Assembly (NCBI RefSeq): GCF_003605645.1
Contig: NZ_QVMU01000001.1
Span: 496,001 to 560,000 of the forward strand
Source: Vibrio sinensis
GTDB taxonomy: Bacteria; Pseudomonadota; Gammaproteobacteria; Enterobacterales; Vibrionaceae
Direction: 5' to 3'
Length of the DNA: 64,000 nucleotides
Shown here: piece by piece, positions 25,791 through 34,740 of the stretch
How the letters are laid out: the number at the start of each line of letters is the position of its first letter
Numbering within the stretch: position 1 is the first letter of the stretch
The notes under the pieces: model-generated
Told to the model about the DNA's origin: nothing
The model's input: the letters and a program-made list of their open reading frames with translations, nothing else
Database searches by the model: none
Translations under genes and position numbers: made by a program

Positions 25791-26348
25791 ATGTCTATTG
25801 AATCTACAATGCTACAACGTTGCGAATCTAAGTGTGAACTATGTGCTGCTGAAGCACCACTGACTGCTTATGCGGTACCACCGCACAGCCACGTAACGGT
25901 GGATTTTGGCATCATGGTATGTGACAAATGTCTGGGCGAAATCGATGAACCTAAAGACATTAACCACTGGCGTTGTCTAAGCGACAGCATGTGGAGCCAA
26001 GTCATTCCTGTGCAAGTAACAGCATGGCGTCAGCTTACTCGTCTAAACTCTGAGAGCTGGGCGCAAGATGCACTTGATATGATGTACATGGAAGAAGAAA
26101 CTAAAAACTGGGCAATGAAAGGCATGTCTGCTGATGACAAACCTTTTGACTGTAATGGCGTTGAACTTAAAAAAGGTGACGACGTAACAGTAATCAAAGA
26201 TCTGCCAGTTAAAGGGACTAACCAAGTTATTAAACAAGGTACTGTGATCCGTGGCATCAGCATTGGTGACGATCCTAAACTTGTTTCTGGTAAAGCTAAC
26301 GGCGGCCAGTCTATGTATGTAATTGCTGAGTTCACTCGTAAGAAGTAA
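25791..26348 (+). CDS. PhnA/YjdM-type zinc-ribbon protein
   Basis: A 185-residue protein. An N-terminal zinc ribbon (CELCAAEAPL...VCDKC) is followed by a middle helical part and the PhnA C-terminal domain (CNGVELKKGDDVTVIKDLPVKGTNQVIKQGTVIRGI). Despite the PhnA name, a role in phosphonate use is not established for the family. GTGAG precedes the ATG at 25791. It ends with a terminator and converges on the chemoreceptor gene. Confidence 0.85.
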   Translation: MSIESTMLQRCESKCELCAAEAPLTAYAVPPHSHVTVDFGIMVCDKCLGEIDEPKDINHWRCLSDSMWSQVIPVQVTAWRQLTRLNSESWAQDALDMMYMEEETKNWAMKGMSADDKPFDCNGVELKKGDDVTVIKDLPVKGTNQVIKQGTVIRGISIGDDPKLVSGKANGGQSMYVIAEFTRKK

Positions 26349-26370
26349 GCTCCTCAAATCGCATCCAATA

Positions 26371-26397
26371 AAAAGCACCTATTAAAGGTGCTTTTTT
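26371..26397 (+). terminator. Rho-independent terminator after the PhnA-family gene
   Basis: AAAAGCACCT (26371-26380) pairs with AGGTGCTTTT (26386-26395) around ATTAA, followed by more T. Confidence 0.9.
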
Positions 26398-26416
26398 CGT
26401 TTTAAATGCTAACTAA

Positions 26417-27970
26417 TTAAGCGAACTTCTTAATCACTTCAGCAAGCTCTGTCGTACTGTTTTTTACATGTGCATTCATCTCGTTTGTTTCAGTCATTAG
26501 ATCATACGAGTCCGTGTATTTCATATTAATGGATTGAATATTCTCATTAACCTCATTTGATACATGTACCTGCTCTTCAATCGCAACTGCTATTTGCTGG
26601 TTACGATCCACGACATCCTGAACTAACTGCTCTAGCTGTTGAATACTTTCCAGTGATTGCTTTAACAAAGTAACGGTACTGGTTGATTTTCCATTGCCTT
26701 TGTCTAACGCTTTTACCGCAGAGTTACTGCCAGCTTGAATATTCTCAATAACATTTTGAATTTCAGTCGTGGATTCTTGAGTTCTTTGTGCCAAGGTTCT
26801 AACTTCATCTGCAACGACAGCAAAACCTCTTCCTTGATCACCAGCACGCGCTGCTTCAATCGCAGCATTGAGTGCTAATAAGTTCGTTTGCCCAGCAATA
26901 TCATTAATCACTTGAATAACTGAACCAATCTGGTCAGTTTGATGATTCAAATCCGTCACTGTTGTTGATATTTCTTTTAATTCCTCAACAAGCTCCATGA
27001 CTGACTCATTGACGCTATCTATTACGTTTCGACTTTCTGTCATATTGTTTTGTGCTTGTACCGTTGCGTCAGCTGTCGCTTGTGCATTTTGAGATATCTC
27101 TGAGGATGCCGCTTGCATTTCATGGACTGCTGTTGCGACCATATCTATTTCAACTTTTTGTTCACTTAGATTATTAGTAACTCTTGTACTGTTATCTGCA
27201 GCCGAATTGGCACTTTCCAGAGTTTCTTGGCATGAATCCATAACAGAGATACCAACACGCGCAAGCAATGCATTGGCATATTGTTTACGCATTTTCATTG
27301 CTAGCTCTATTTCAGCTAAATCGTTAATTCGTCCACAATAGATATATTCCATAAGAGGATTGTTAAAATCAGCCCTAGCTTGTTGAGCCAATTTTTCTAG
27401 TTTTCGTGTTAATAAGTAGATAGTAGAAATTGAAAGGGCTGCCATCAACCCAAAGGAAACGACCGGTGCTTGCCCTGTTTGGTGTGCAATCAAACCAACA
27501 CCAGTCGCGGCAACAATACCTATAGCTGCGCGCATCCACAGGCGAGTGCGAGGCAAATACATGCGTAATGGTTTTTTGTCGTCTCTTAATTTTGCATAGG
27601 CTTTTTCAGCGCGTTCTACAAATACAGGTTCTGGCTTTGAACGGACTGATTGGTATTCAACCGTTTCACCATTGTATTTTATCGGTGAGGCGAAGGCATC
27701 AACCCAATAATATCCTCCCCCACGACGTTGGTTCTTCACCATTCCCATCCAGTGGTGACCAGATTGTAAATGAGACCAAAGATCTTTGAACGCGGCTTTG
27801 GGCATATCTTTATGACGCACCACATTATGGGGTTTACCTACTAATTCACCATCTTCAAAGCCTGCCACTTCACTAAAATGTGAACTGGCATATTTAATAT
27901 AACTTTGGGTATCAGTAATCGATATAAGGGTGTAATTGCTGGGGTAATCGTATTCCATCTCACTCATCAT
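26417..27970 (-). CDS. Aer-like chemoreceptor with PAS domain
   Basis: A 517-residue methyl-accepting chemotaxis protein. The N-terminal PAS domain (about residues 10-115; [34 protein letters not shown]) is cytoplasmic, a hairpin of two membrane spans follows at about 145-190, and the C-terminal signalling domain carries the conserved tip [20 protein letters not shown]. There is no large periplasmic sensor, as in Aer, so it probably senses energy or redox state. No NWETF-type end is present. AAGGA lies five bases before the ATG at 27970; a longer frame to 28003 lacks that. Confidence 0.9.
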   Translation of the reverse strand: MMSEMEYDYPSNYTLISITDTQSYIKYASSHFSEVAGFEDGELVGKPHNVVRHKDMPKAAFKDLWSHLQSGHHWMGMVKNQRRGGGYYWVDAFASPIKYNGETVEYQSVRSKPEPVFVERAEKAYAKLRDDKKPLRMYLPRTRLWMRAAIGIVAATGVGLIAHQTGQAPVVSFGLMAALSISTIYLLTRKLEKLAQQARADFNNPLMEYIYCGRINDLAEIELAMKMRKQYANALLARVGISVMDSCQETLESANSAADNSTRVTNNLSEQKVEIDMVATAVHEMQAASSEISQNAQATADATVQAQNNMTESRNVIDSVNESVMELVEELKEISTTVTDLNHQTDQIGSVIQVINDIAGQTNLLALNAAIEAARAGDQGRGFAVVADEVRTLAQRTQESTTEIQNVIENIQAGSNSAVKALDKGNGKSTSTVTLLKQSLESIQQLEQLVQDVVDRNQQIAVAIEEQVHVSNEVNENIQSINMKYTDSYDLMTETNEMNAHVKNSTTELAEVIKKFA

Positions 27971-28406
27971 ATGTATCCTTACCAAATGAACGTCAATATA
28001 CAACCAGAGTCATAGCAGTGGTTTTTATATAGCGTAGTACAGAAATTCCTTTAAACGATGACGTTCTAATTATTTTTTTACGTTTACTATGAGCTAACTT
28101 ATCGTGCAGACTCTAAATACTCACAGCTCAGTCTAAATCGTGCGCTAGTAATTTAGTGTGTATTTACCTAGGTGTAACAAATGAATAAACAATTGTTTAC
28201 ATAATCGAATTTATTAGATTAGCTTTGTGTGGTGACTCGATAAAATAATGATCGGCAAGTAAAAAGATGGGTTTTAAATTTGCTATGAGGTGTATCGCTA
28301 ATGCCGATGTGGGTATAAGTTTAAGTGGCTTGTCGCATTAGCAATTTTAAGGTAAAAAAAAGCCAGCTCATAATTGGCTGACTCTTCGTAACTGTCAAAT
28401 ACTGCT
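27971..28406. other. Intergenic region upstream of the chemoreceptor
   Basis: About 435 bases without a supported gene. They hold the chemoreceptor promoter region and, at 28352-28380, the terminator of the upstream - strand small gene. I see nothing else. Confidence 0.6.
28352..28380 (-). terminator. Rho-independent terminator of the 64-residue gene (- strand)
   Basis: On the - strand AGCCA pairs with TGGCT around a nine-base loop, followed by eight T residues. Confidence 0.75.
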
Positions 28407-28601
28407 CTAACGGTAAATACCTAAATCTTTTTGCATATGACTTGATAGATCGCTCGCATTATAAGTATGCGTATGACTATTGTCTGTAAACAAAATATCG
28501 AATAGATGGGCAATCAATCCTTTGATGCTAACCGTATAGGTTTTTCTGTCCATAGAGGGAGTTGTTACGATGTTTTCAATCTGCATTGCTTGCACTGACA
28601 T
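28407..28601 (-). CDS. 64-residue protein, C-terminus resembles DUF1127
   Basis: A small soluble protein. GAGAGG lies five bases before the ATG at 28601, and a terminator follows at 28352, so it is likely a real single gene. The C-terminal run LSSHMQKDLGIYR resembles the conserved end of DUF1127 proteins (DIGL-type), but the N-terminal half is not recognised. DUF1127 proteins in other bacteria affect RNA and phosphate metabolism; that is family knowledge only. Confidence 0.55.
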   Translation of the reverse strand: MSVQAMQIENIVTTPSMDRKTYTVSIKGLIAHLFDILFTDNSHTHTYNASDLSSHMQKDLGIYR

Positions 28602-28928
28602 AAGAACCTCTCTACAAATTTAAAAGCAATTCATTTTAATACGGCGATAATAACGATTATTTACGTGGTTAAATAATGACTTAAATTCTAAATTAGCATT
28701 AGTTTTTATTATGAAACAGTCTGTTAACATGTTATCTGTTAAATATTCAATATCACACATTTATGACGATAATGTATGCAAATTTCGTGGTTAAAATAGC
28801 AGATAAAAAATAACCCCCAAACCGTGAAACAATTGCTTTACAAAGCGCATGTCGTTTAGTGTGGGGGTTGTATCACATTACTTTAGCATGCCGCAAATGA
28901 AGTAAGCGACTTTCACGTAATGATTTAT
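28602..28928. other. Intergenic region between alx and the 64-residue gene
   Basis: AT-rich, without a supported gene. It holds the promoter region of the 64-residue gene and, at its right end, the long-loop hairpin that probably ends alx transcription. Confidence 0.55.
28811..28869 (-). terminator. Long-loop hairpin downstream of alx
   Basis: AACCCCCA (28812-28819) and TGGGGGTT (28862-28869) are perfect complements about 42 bases apart; on the - strand the stem is followed by ATTTTTTATC, so it could end the alx transcript. Confidence 0.5.
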
Positions 28929-29876
28929 TTATTGATGCGCTGCTTGCTCAAGTTTACGCTGTGCGCGTAATGACGCAATAACCGCAACCGTCATGGTAAC
29001 AAGTAGTACAAGTAAAGAAACAGGTGTTGGGATTTCCCATGCTGTTCCCATAAGCACCATCTTTATACCGATAAACACGAGAATAAATGATAATGCTGGT
29101 TTCAAGTAGATGAATTTCTCCATCATACCTTGCAGTACAAAGTACAACGAACGTAGACCTAATAGAGCGAACACATTAGCTGCAAGTACTAGGAATGGTT
29201 CGCGTGTTACCGCAAAGATCGCTGGAATTGAATCCAATGCAAACATCACATCCATGAAAGCAATCACGCCGATCACGATCATCATTGGAGTCACATAACG
29301 TTTACCGTTTTCAACCACAGTGAGCGCATTACCACGATAATCATCGGTAACATTAGCAAACTTGCGAATAAGCTTTTCAGGCATCGGGTTCACTTCATCT
29401 TCGCCTTTATCTACCGCTAACTTAATACCGGTATAAATAAGGAAAGCTGCAAACACATAAAGCAACCAGTGATATTCAGCCAATAGTTGTCCACCTACTG
29501 CAATCATAATTGCACGCAAGAACAACGCACCAATAACACCCCATAGTAATGCACGTGGGCGTAAGTGCTCAGGAACAGCGTATTGATGGAAAATGATGGC
29601 GAATACAAACAGGTTGTCGACACTCAATGATTTTTCAAGCAGATAACCGGTTATAAACGAAACTGTCGCTTTTTGTGGGCTGTAGCTGCTATCTGGCGCA
29701 TAAACATGCCAGAAGAAATAGATTGAGACTGCGAACGCGAACGCTAGCAAAAACCAGAAAACACTCCAGATAGCGGCTTTCTTGATGGTGATTTTTCCAC
29801 CACGAGTTTGCCAAATATCCAAGATTACGAGTATTAAAGTAAGAAGGCCGAAGCCAAGATAAGTTACTGGGGTCAT
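28929..29876 (-). CDS. alx: TerC-family manganese exporter Alx
   Basis: A 315-residue integral membrane protein of the TerC/Alx family with about nine spans. The paired acidic motifs of the family are present: EKSLSVDNLFVF (about residues 81-92) and FALDSIPAIFAVT. E. coli Alx exports manganese and is switched on by manganese and high pH through a yybP-ykoY leader. The same kind of leader precedes this gene (29986-30097), which strongly supports a manganese role. GGGAGGG lies directly before the ATG at 29876, just after a strong hairpin. Alternative: a tellurite-resistance TerC, but no other ter genes are near. Confidence 0.9.
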   Translation of the reverse strand: MTPVTYLGFGLLTLILVILDIWQTRGGKITIKKAAIWSVFWFLLAFAFAVSIYFFWHVYAPDSSYSPQKATVSFITGYLLEKSLSVDNLFVFAIIFHQYAVPEHLRPRALLWGVIGALFLRAIMIAVGGQLLAEYHWLLYVFAAFLIYTGIKLAVDKGEDEVNPMPEKLIRKFANVTDDYRGNALTVVENGKRYVTPMMIVIGVIAFMDVMFALDSIPAIFAVTREPFLVLAANVFALLGLRSLYFVLQGMMEKFIYLKPALSFILVFIGIKMVLMGTAWEIPTPVSLLVLLVTMTVAVIASLRAQRKLEQAAHQ

Positions 29877-29890
29877 TTACCCTCCCAAAC

Positions 29891-29927
29891 GCGGAAGGAC
29901 ATGAAGAATTTTCATAAGACCTTCCGC
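29891..29927 (-). promoter_or_regulatory. Hairpin just upstream of the alx ribosome site
   Basis: On the - strand GCGGAAGG and CCTTCCGC (29920-29927 and 29891-29898) pair perfectly, with an inner stem ATGAA/TTCAT. The GGGAGGG ribosome site follows within ten bases. It lies between the riboswitch aptamer and the gene, where an expression platform is expected; how it switches is inference. Confidence 0.65.
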
Positions 29928-29985
29928 AAACAAACGAAATCTCCTCTGCGATACCCAAAGGTATAACATGAGAAAAAGTTGATTA

Positions 29986-30097
29986 CGTTGGTCTCGTCGA
30001 AACATGAAGATAGAATCATTCATGCTTATACTTACCGGATAGGCGAGCCTAACGAGATGACGATAAGTAAACCAGAGGCGACTACTCCCCAAACACG
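29986..30097 (-). ncRNA. yybP-ykoY manganese riboswitch upstream of alx
   Basis: Read on the - strand, the region starts with the yybP-ykoY hallmark GGGGAGTAG (30082-30090) and continues with CGTCAT, a stem with CTCG, then CCGGTAAG, close to the second conserved loop of the family. The 3' side CCAACG (29986-29991) can pair back to the 5' side GTTTGG to form P1 with a small bulge. yybP-ykoY RNAs bind Mn2+ and switch on exporters such as alx and mntP. The ends given are approximate. Confidence 0.82.
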
Positions 30098-30140
30098 GCG
30101 GATTCTATTCCTACATTGGCTCTACGTCTAGCGATAAAAT

Positions 30141-30168
30141 GCAAAAGGAGCAAAAAAATGCTCCTCTG
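30141..30168 (-). terminator. Rho-independent terminator of the 31-residue ORF (- strand)
   Basis: AGGAGCA and TGCTCCT (30146-30152, 30159-30165) pair around a six-base loop; on the - strand the stem is followed by TTTGCATTTT. Confidence 0.75.
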
Positions 30169-30194
30169 ATTACACTCTAAGCAGTTTAATCTCA

Positions 30195-30290
30195 TCAAAC
30201 CCCGCCGTTTGGGATGAAATAGACTAACGCTGACCAAACTCCGACCCATGCCACAACAACGGCCACATCGGCCCAATCCCTACCCCACAT
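30195..30290 (-). CDS. 31-residue hydrophobic small protein
   Basis: The frame begins MWGRDWADVAVVVAWVGVWS and ends with ALVYFIPNGGV. It has one hydrophobic span from about residue 8 to 26, rich in Val and Trp. A strong ribosome site (TGGAGGG at 30294-30300) lies four bases before the ATG, and a - strand terminator follows the stop, so it looks like a genuine small gene. No family is recognised. It sits between the 5'-nucleotidase gene and the alx riboswitch; a shared transcript with the nucleotidase is possible. A KOPS-like octamer falls inside it. Confidence 0.6.
   Translation of the reverse strand: MWGRDWADVAVVVAWVGVWSALVYFIPNGGV
30278..30285 (-). other. KOPS-like octamer GGGTAGGG pointing toward dif
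   Basis: The + strand reads CCCTACCC, so GGGTAGGG (KOPS GGGNAGGG) is on the - strand. Lying to the right of dif, it points toward dif, as expected for an FtsK guide. My search for KOPS was by eye and is not exhaustive. Confidence 0.45.
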
Positions 30291-30336
30291 ACGCCCTCCA
30301 AAGTTGATTGACTCATGTCATTCACCTGTGGAGATA

Positions 30337-32085
30337 TTAGCAACTCTCATGCCACCATTTTTGTTGCTTATAAATCGGCAATTCGTTCAATATATTCGGA
30401 TTGTCAGAGAGTAAGTCAATAAAACAATCTGCCATCGATAGCTGACTTATCTCCCCCTCACCATCCATATTACAAATGGCGTCATAACCCTCTTTACCTT
30501 TCATGGTATATGCAGAAGAAGCGCCATTATAAAAGGCATTCGGGTCAACGGCACTCCAGCCATCAATGTTGTTACCTATATGTAGGTTTTTGATTCTATG
30601 CCCTACATTCGCACTCGCATCGTACTCAAAATCTAACCCATCAGTGTAAGGATATGAACCATCACCGGTCCCATCGACTCCATTGTTAAAGGCATTATTG
30701 ATTGCCCCCTCAAGAGTAAGAGCAAGATCTTGCCCACTGATTCGGTATGAGCCAATTGGCACGGCAAAAGGCAATAGTTTACCGGCAATATCCGCCGCAG
30801 AAACTGGACCTGCATTCAATGAGTTGCGAACACCACCGGCATTATGAATTGCAAATTGAATCTGACCACCGCGCTTATTCAATGAATAAACGAAAGACTT
30901 AGCCACTAAAGGTGCTAGTTGACTCGCACCAATTTCATCGGGGATACGAACATGGCGCATTTTACTATCTGCATTAGCGATGATGTTCTTTTGCAATTCT
31001 CGAACTCGAGCTACGTAGTTATTTTCAAGAATGGCTTTGACTTGAGGATCTTTTTTGCACACCACTACATTGGGGTGTTGATCAACAAATTGTTTTGCAC
31101 ATTGATGGTCATCATCTTCATAAGTGGAATCCCTTTTTGCATCAATAAACAAACGTCGACCAAGCAAGAGTTCATTTTTACCATTAAATGAAATCACTTT
31201 GCCTTGTGCATCAAATTCAATGTCACAGTGACCCATTGTCAAAGCATGGAAACCCGCTTGCACAACATGTGTACCGTTAATGGTAATGCCGTACTCATCA
31301 TCATGTTTGAAACCAAGCTGACTAAAGTCGCCTTGTAAACGGTGGCTGTGTCCCCCTACAATTAATGCTATTCCATCAACTTGACGGGCCATTTCTATAT
31401 CAGAATCATAACCCATATGGCTAAGTAGAATAATTTTATTAATACCTTTGGCTTGGATAGCAGCAACCGTTGCTTTCGCTGTTTCTAAGGTATTAACAAA
31501 TGGAGTATCAGGATCTGGGTTAGAAATATCCGCCATTTTATCAAGTGCTAAAGAAAAGATAGCGACTGACTCACCATCAACGTCTTTCTCAATCCAATTA
31601 GCATGATGTTGCTTAGCGTCATAAGCAATAACTGAGGGGTTACCACGTAACGTAAGCGGTTTGTCCGTACGTTCTTGTGACAAATCCCAGTTACCTGCTA
31701 AAAGCGGGAACTCTATTGTTTGTGCAAACTGGGCTACCGGCAAGTTACCCATATCTAATTCGTGATTACCAATTGCCATTGCGTCTAATGCGAGAGCATT
31801 AAGCATGACAGCGTTAGCTTCACCTTTAAACAATGAAAAATAAAGCGTTCCTTGAAAGCAATCCCCAGCATGTAGAAATAAAAAACCTTGTTTATCTTCA
31901 ATTGTTTGCTGACGTAGTTGCTTTACACGCGTTGCTATACGGGCGAATCCGCCGGCACTGACAAAAGGTGTCAAAGAACGACCATCGAGATCAATGTCGA
32001 GTTGAAGTGACGTAGGTTCAAAGTATGAATGGGTATCGTTAATGTGTGCCAGTTTCAATCTGACCGGCTTGTTATTTTTATTCAT
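30337..32085 (-). CDS. Bifunctional metallophosphatase / 5'-nucleotidase
   Basis: A 582-residue protein with the two-metal phosphatase domain in the N-terminal half: HINDTHSYFEP, AGDCFQGT, AIGNHELD and VGGHSHRL are all intact. The C-terminal half is a 5'-nucleotidase domain (AIHNAGGVRNSLNAGPVSAADI). Members hydrolyse nucleotides, usually in the periplasm. Oddly, the N-terminus (MNKNNKPVRLKLAHINDTHS) has no signal peptide, so a cytoplasmic location or another export route must be considered. The frame is otherwise complete. Confidence 0.9.
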   Translation of the reverse strand: MNKNNKPVRLKLAHINDTHSYFEPTSLQLDIDLDGRSLTPFVSAGGFARIATRVKQLRQQTIEDKQGFLFLHAGDCFQGTLYFSLFKGEANAVMLNALALDAMAIGNHELDMGNLPVAQFAQTIEFPLLAGNWDLSQERTDKPLTLRGNPSVIAYDAKQHHANWIEKDVDGESVAIFSLALDKMADISNPDPDTPFVNTLETAKATVAAIQAKGINKIILLSHMGYDSDIEMARQVDGIALIVGGHSHRLQGDFSQLGFKHDDEYGITINGTHVVQAGFHALTMGHCDIEFDAQGKVISFNGKNELLLGRRLFIDAKRDSTYEDDDHQCAKQFVDQHPNVVVCKKDPQVKAILENNYVARVRELQKNIIANADSKMRHVRIPDEIGASQLAPLVAKSFVYSLNKRGGQIQFAIHNAGGVRNSLNAGPVSAADIAGKLLPFAVPIGSYRISGQDLALTLEGAINNAFNNGVDGTGDGSYPYTDGLDFEYDASANVGHRIKNLHIGNNIDGWSAVDPNAFYNGASSAYTMKGKEGYDAICNMDGEGEISQLSMADCFIDLLSDNPNILNELPIYKQQKWWHESC

Positions 32086-32287
32086 TTGTATCTCACTCTT
32101 CTATGTATCGATCCTACCTCAATCTATGTGACGAATTCATTACTTTTTAAAAAATGTTTGCTCTTATTTAATAGTCTTAAGTTTGCATAAACATGTTATC
32201 AAATAGGTTATGTGACTTAACCTCCTGCTTATATTGTTTTTTTCAATTATTCTTAATAAGTCAATTGAGCATTAGCGGAGGGTTTAG

Positions 32288-33919
32288 ATGTATTTAGAAC
32301 GAATAGAAATTTCGGGATTTCGTGGGATCAGACGCCTTTCACTTGCCTTTAATGAACTGACGACGCTGATAGGTGAAAACACTTGGGGTAAATCATCTTT
32401 ATTAGATGCCCTGTCGGTTGCATTACCACCTGAGGGGGTACCTTATCAATTTGAAATGACCGATTTTCATCTTGATTACGCTATTGCAACGCCACAAACA
32501 CAAAACCTGCAGATCATACTTAGCCTGCGAGCCAATGATAAGAATGAAGTTCGGTCTGGACGCTATCGAAAACTCAAACCCATCTGGATTTCGGATGATG
32601 AAGCCAACCCAAGGATAATTTACCGATTAAGTGCCAATCGAGATCAATACGATGTCTCAACTCAATATGATTTTTTAGATGCCGATGGCAACACTATGCA
32701 CCTGCATCACCCAGAAAAACTCGCACAAGAGTTAATGTCTTTACATCCCGTGATTCGATTACGCGATTCAAGGCGTTTTCATAGACCGATAGAGGAACAT
32801 TCAACGCCAAATTCTCGGGTTGAAAAACGAATTAGTAACACGTGCCGCCGATTGCTCGCGGTTCCTGGACATGTAAATAAAGGTGAAATTCGCAGTAGTC
32901 TCAATTCGATGAGTAACTTAGTTGACCACTATTTTTCATTCAAAAGTAATACGCGAAAAAACCCACGAAGACAAAGAGACGGGATATTCTCCAACTATAC
33001 TCGCTCATCGACAAACATTGCAGAATTGGTCGAAAAATCAAACAACAAGCAGACTCGTTTATTGCTGATGGGGCTACTCAATGCATTTCTTCAAGCGAAA
33101 GGCCCAACAGATTTGCGTCGTTGCGCGCGGCCAATTCTTATGCTCGAAGACCCTGAGGGACGTTTACATCCAACTCACTTAGCACGGGCATGGGAACTAC
33201 TACAATTGCTTCCTATGCAGAAAATCTTAACCACTAACAGCGGAGAGTTACTATCACAAGTTCCTTTACACAGTATCCGTCGCTTGGTTCGACGTTCTGA
33301 TAAGACGCACAGCACACATCTTCCAGTCCAAAAAATGTCACCGGATGAATTACGTCGTATCGGTTTTCATATTCGTTTCCATCGACCAGGAGCGATGTTT
33401 GCTCGTTGCTGGCTATTGGTTGAGGGTGAAACCGAGGTTTGGTTGTTTAATGAACTTGCCCACCAATGTGGTTATAACCTTGCCGCTGAAGGGGTTCAAA
33501 TTATTGAGTTTGCCCAATCAGGACTTAAATCACTCATCAAAGTAGCAAAAGCGTTCGGTATCGACTGGCATGTTGTCACGGATGGTGACCCTGCGGGGAA
33601 AAAATATGCCATGACGGTAAGACACCAACTTGGTAGTGATCAAGAACGCCACCGATTAACCGAACTACCCGATCGCGATGTCGAGCATTATCTCTATAAC
33701 AATGGGTTTGAACCGTTTTTTCGAGAATTGGTGAAACTGCCACTCGATCACCCTATTCCGCCGAAAAAAGTCGTGAATAGAGTTTTAAAAAAGTATGCCA
33801 AACCTGATTTAGCACTCGCCATAGTTGGTCATTGTGAAACCCAAGGTATTGACTGCATACCCGTGTTAATCCGCTGGACCCTTAAGCGGATAGTCACGAT
33901 GGCAAATGGTAATACATGA
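32288..33919 (+). CDS. ybjD: OLD-type ATPase/TOPRIM nuclease, YbjD family
   Basis: A 543-residue protein of the YbjD family (DUF2813). The N-terminal ABC-type ATPase part has the Walker A GENTWGKSS (about residues 33-41), and the motif LMLEDPEGRLHP is in the middle. The C-terminal TOPRIM domain shows LLVEGETEVWLF and TDGDPAGKKY, the metal-binding acids of OLD nucleases. The biological role of chromosomal YbjD is unknown; OLD relatives act in DNA processing and phage defence. It is a single gene with no Gabija partner or other defence genes nearby. CGGAGGG lies five bases before the ATG at 32288. Confidence 0.88.
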   Translation: MYLERIEISGFRGIRRLSLAFNELTTLIGENTWGKSSLLDALSVALPPEGVPYQFEMTDFHLDYAIATPQTQNLQIILSLRANDKNEVRSGRYRKLKPIWISDDEANPRIIYRLSANRDQYDVSTQYDFLDADGNTMHLHHPEKLAQELMSLHPVIRLRDSRRFHRPIEEHSTPNSRVEKRISNTCRRLLAVPGHVNKGEIRSSLNSMSNLVDHYFSFKSNTRKNPRRQRDGIFSNYTRSSTNIAELVEKSNNKQTRLLLMGLLNAFLQAKGPTDLRRCARPILMLEDPEGRLHPTHLARAWELLQLLPMQKILTTNSGELLSQVPLHSIRRLVRRSDKTHSTHLPVQKMSPDELRRIGFHIRFHRPGAMFARCWLLVEGETEVWLFNELAHQCGYNLAAEGVQIIEFAQSGLKSLIKVAKAFGIDWHVVTDGDPAGKKYAMTVRHQLGSDQERHRLTELPDRDVEHYLYNNGFEPFFRELVKLPLDHPIPPKKVVNRVLKKYAKPDLALAIVGHCETQGIDCIPVLIRWTLKRIVTMANGNT

Positions 33920-33939
33920 TCTCTAATGTCTGAGATAAC

Positions 33940-34446
33940 TTAAGATTTGTTGGCTCTGACTTCTGTTTCTGTGATTGCCAACAACTCTTTTGTTTTTGCT
34001 TTGGCGTGAAGCCACTCTCCAGAAGCTTTCATCGCATATCCAAATACACCGCCCAAAATTAGCGATGGCACGACCAGTGCCCAATCACCGTTAGCTGCAA
34101 AAGTTGCGCACGACCCGATAAAAGTGCCTGGGATATACGCCAACCATCCTTTCTTAGCCTGTGCGCACATAAAAAAGGCAACAATCGCGGTTATACCATA
34201 GCCAAGGTAATCGATAGCAATGTGCTGGGAAAGATAGATAATCACCATTGCCCAGAATACACCGGAAAGGTTTGTAACTAGACTCAGGCCTAATCCTTTT
34301 AAACCACTTACAGGCGAAGCAAAATAACTAGTGCAACCTAAAAAACCGGCCCAAGAAAGCAAACCGAGTGACGTAGCTACCCAAGCCCACAGGCCAGATA
34401 GAATTCCTGTCGTTATGGAAATTGAAATTAGTACGCTCATATTCAC
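33940..34446 (-). CDS. DUF1097 membrane protein
   Basis: A 168-residue protein with five or so membrane spans, matching DUF1097 (YcdZ in E. coli): GLWAWVATSLGLLSWAGFLGCTSYF near the start and WLAYIPGTFIGSCATFA later. The function is unknown. A good CRP-like site lies 60 bp upstream of its start. It converges on ybjD with a 20-bp gap. Confidence 0.82.
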   Translation of the reverse strand: MNMSVLISISITTGILSGLWAWVATSLGLLSWAGFLGCTSYFASPVSGLKGLGLSLVTNLSGVFWAMVIIYLSQHIAIDYLGYGITAIVAFFMCAQAKKGWLAYIPGTFIGSCATFAANGDWALVVPSLILGGVFGYAMKASGEWLHAKAKTKELLAITETEVRANKS

Positions 34447-34507
34447 TCACTCTTTGAGAGGTCGGTTAATTAAGTGATGTATGCTAATTTTAAATTTACA
34501 GTCAAAC

Positions 34508-34523
34508 TGTGATTTAGATCACC
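34508..34523. promoter_or_regulatory. CRP-like site upstream of DUF1097
   Basis: TGTGATTTAGATCACC matches the CRP consensus TGTGA-N6-TCACA with one end mismatch, with good flanks (AAC on the left). It lies about 62-77 bp upstream of the DUF1097 start on the - strand. Confidence 0.65.
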
Positions 34524-34707
34524 TTAACTGTAATGTAAAGAGTGGAAACTAGTGGAAGTTTGGACGCAAGCGTTTAAGTGAGACTGACGTTATTCATTAC
34601 TTATCCAGAAACCAACACCAATTAGTATCAAAAAAATTGAATACCGAAGATAGTAAGTAAAAGACTTGAATGATTGATGAGTTAGACTGATGGTTAATAT
34701 TGAAAAG

Positions 34708-34740
34708 TTTGATAGCCACAACTTGGTCATGGCTATCAAA
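34708..34740. terminator. Terminator after the LysR gene
   Basis: TTTGATAGCCA (34708-34718) and TGGCTATCAAA (34730-34740) pair perfectly around an 11-base loop, 24 bases past the LysR stop. Confidence 0.78.

Noticed and set aside
26176..26188. matS-like GTGACGACGTAAC in the PhnA-family gene
   Set aside because: One mismatch to the consensus in the right half; not counted as a site.
28602..28928. Possible 27-codon + strand ORF starting MKQSVNMLSV
   Set aside because: No ribosome site and no sign of conservation in the sequence itself.
30082..30276. 64-codon - strand frame between the nucleotidase and alx
   Set aside because: It has a Cys/Arg-rich chance composition, runs through the terminator and into the riboswitch, and overlaps the better-supported 31-residue ORF.
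32288..33919. OLD-type nuclease taken as part of a phage-defence island
   Set aside because: It is a YbjD-type chromosomal gene without partner genes such as a Gabija helicase, retron or toxin.
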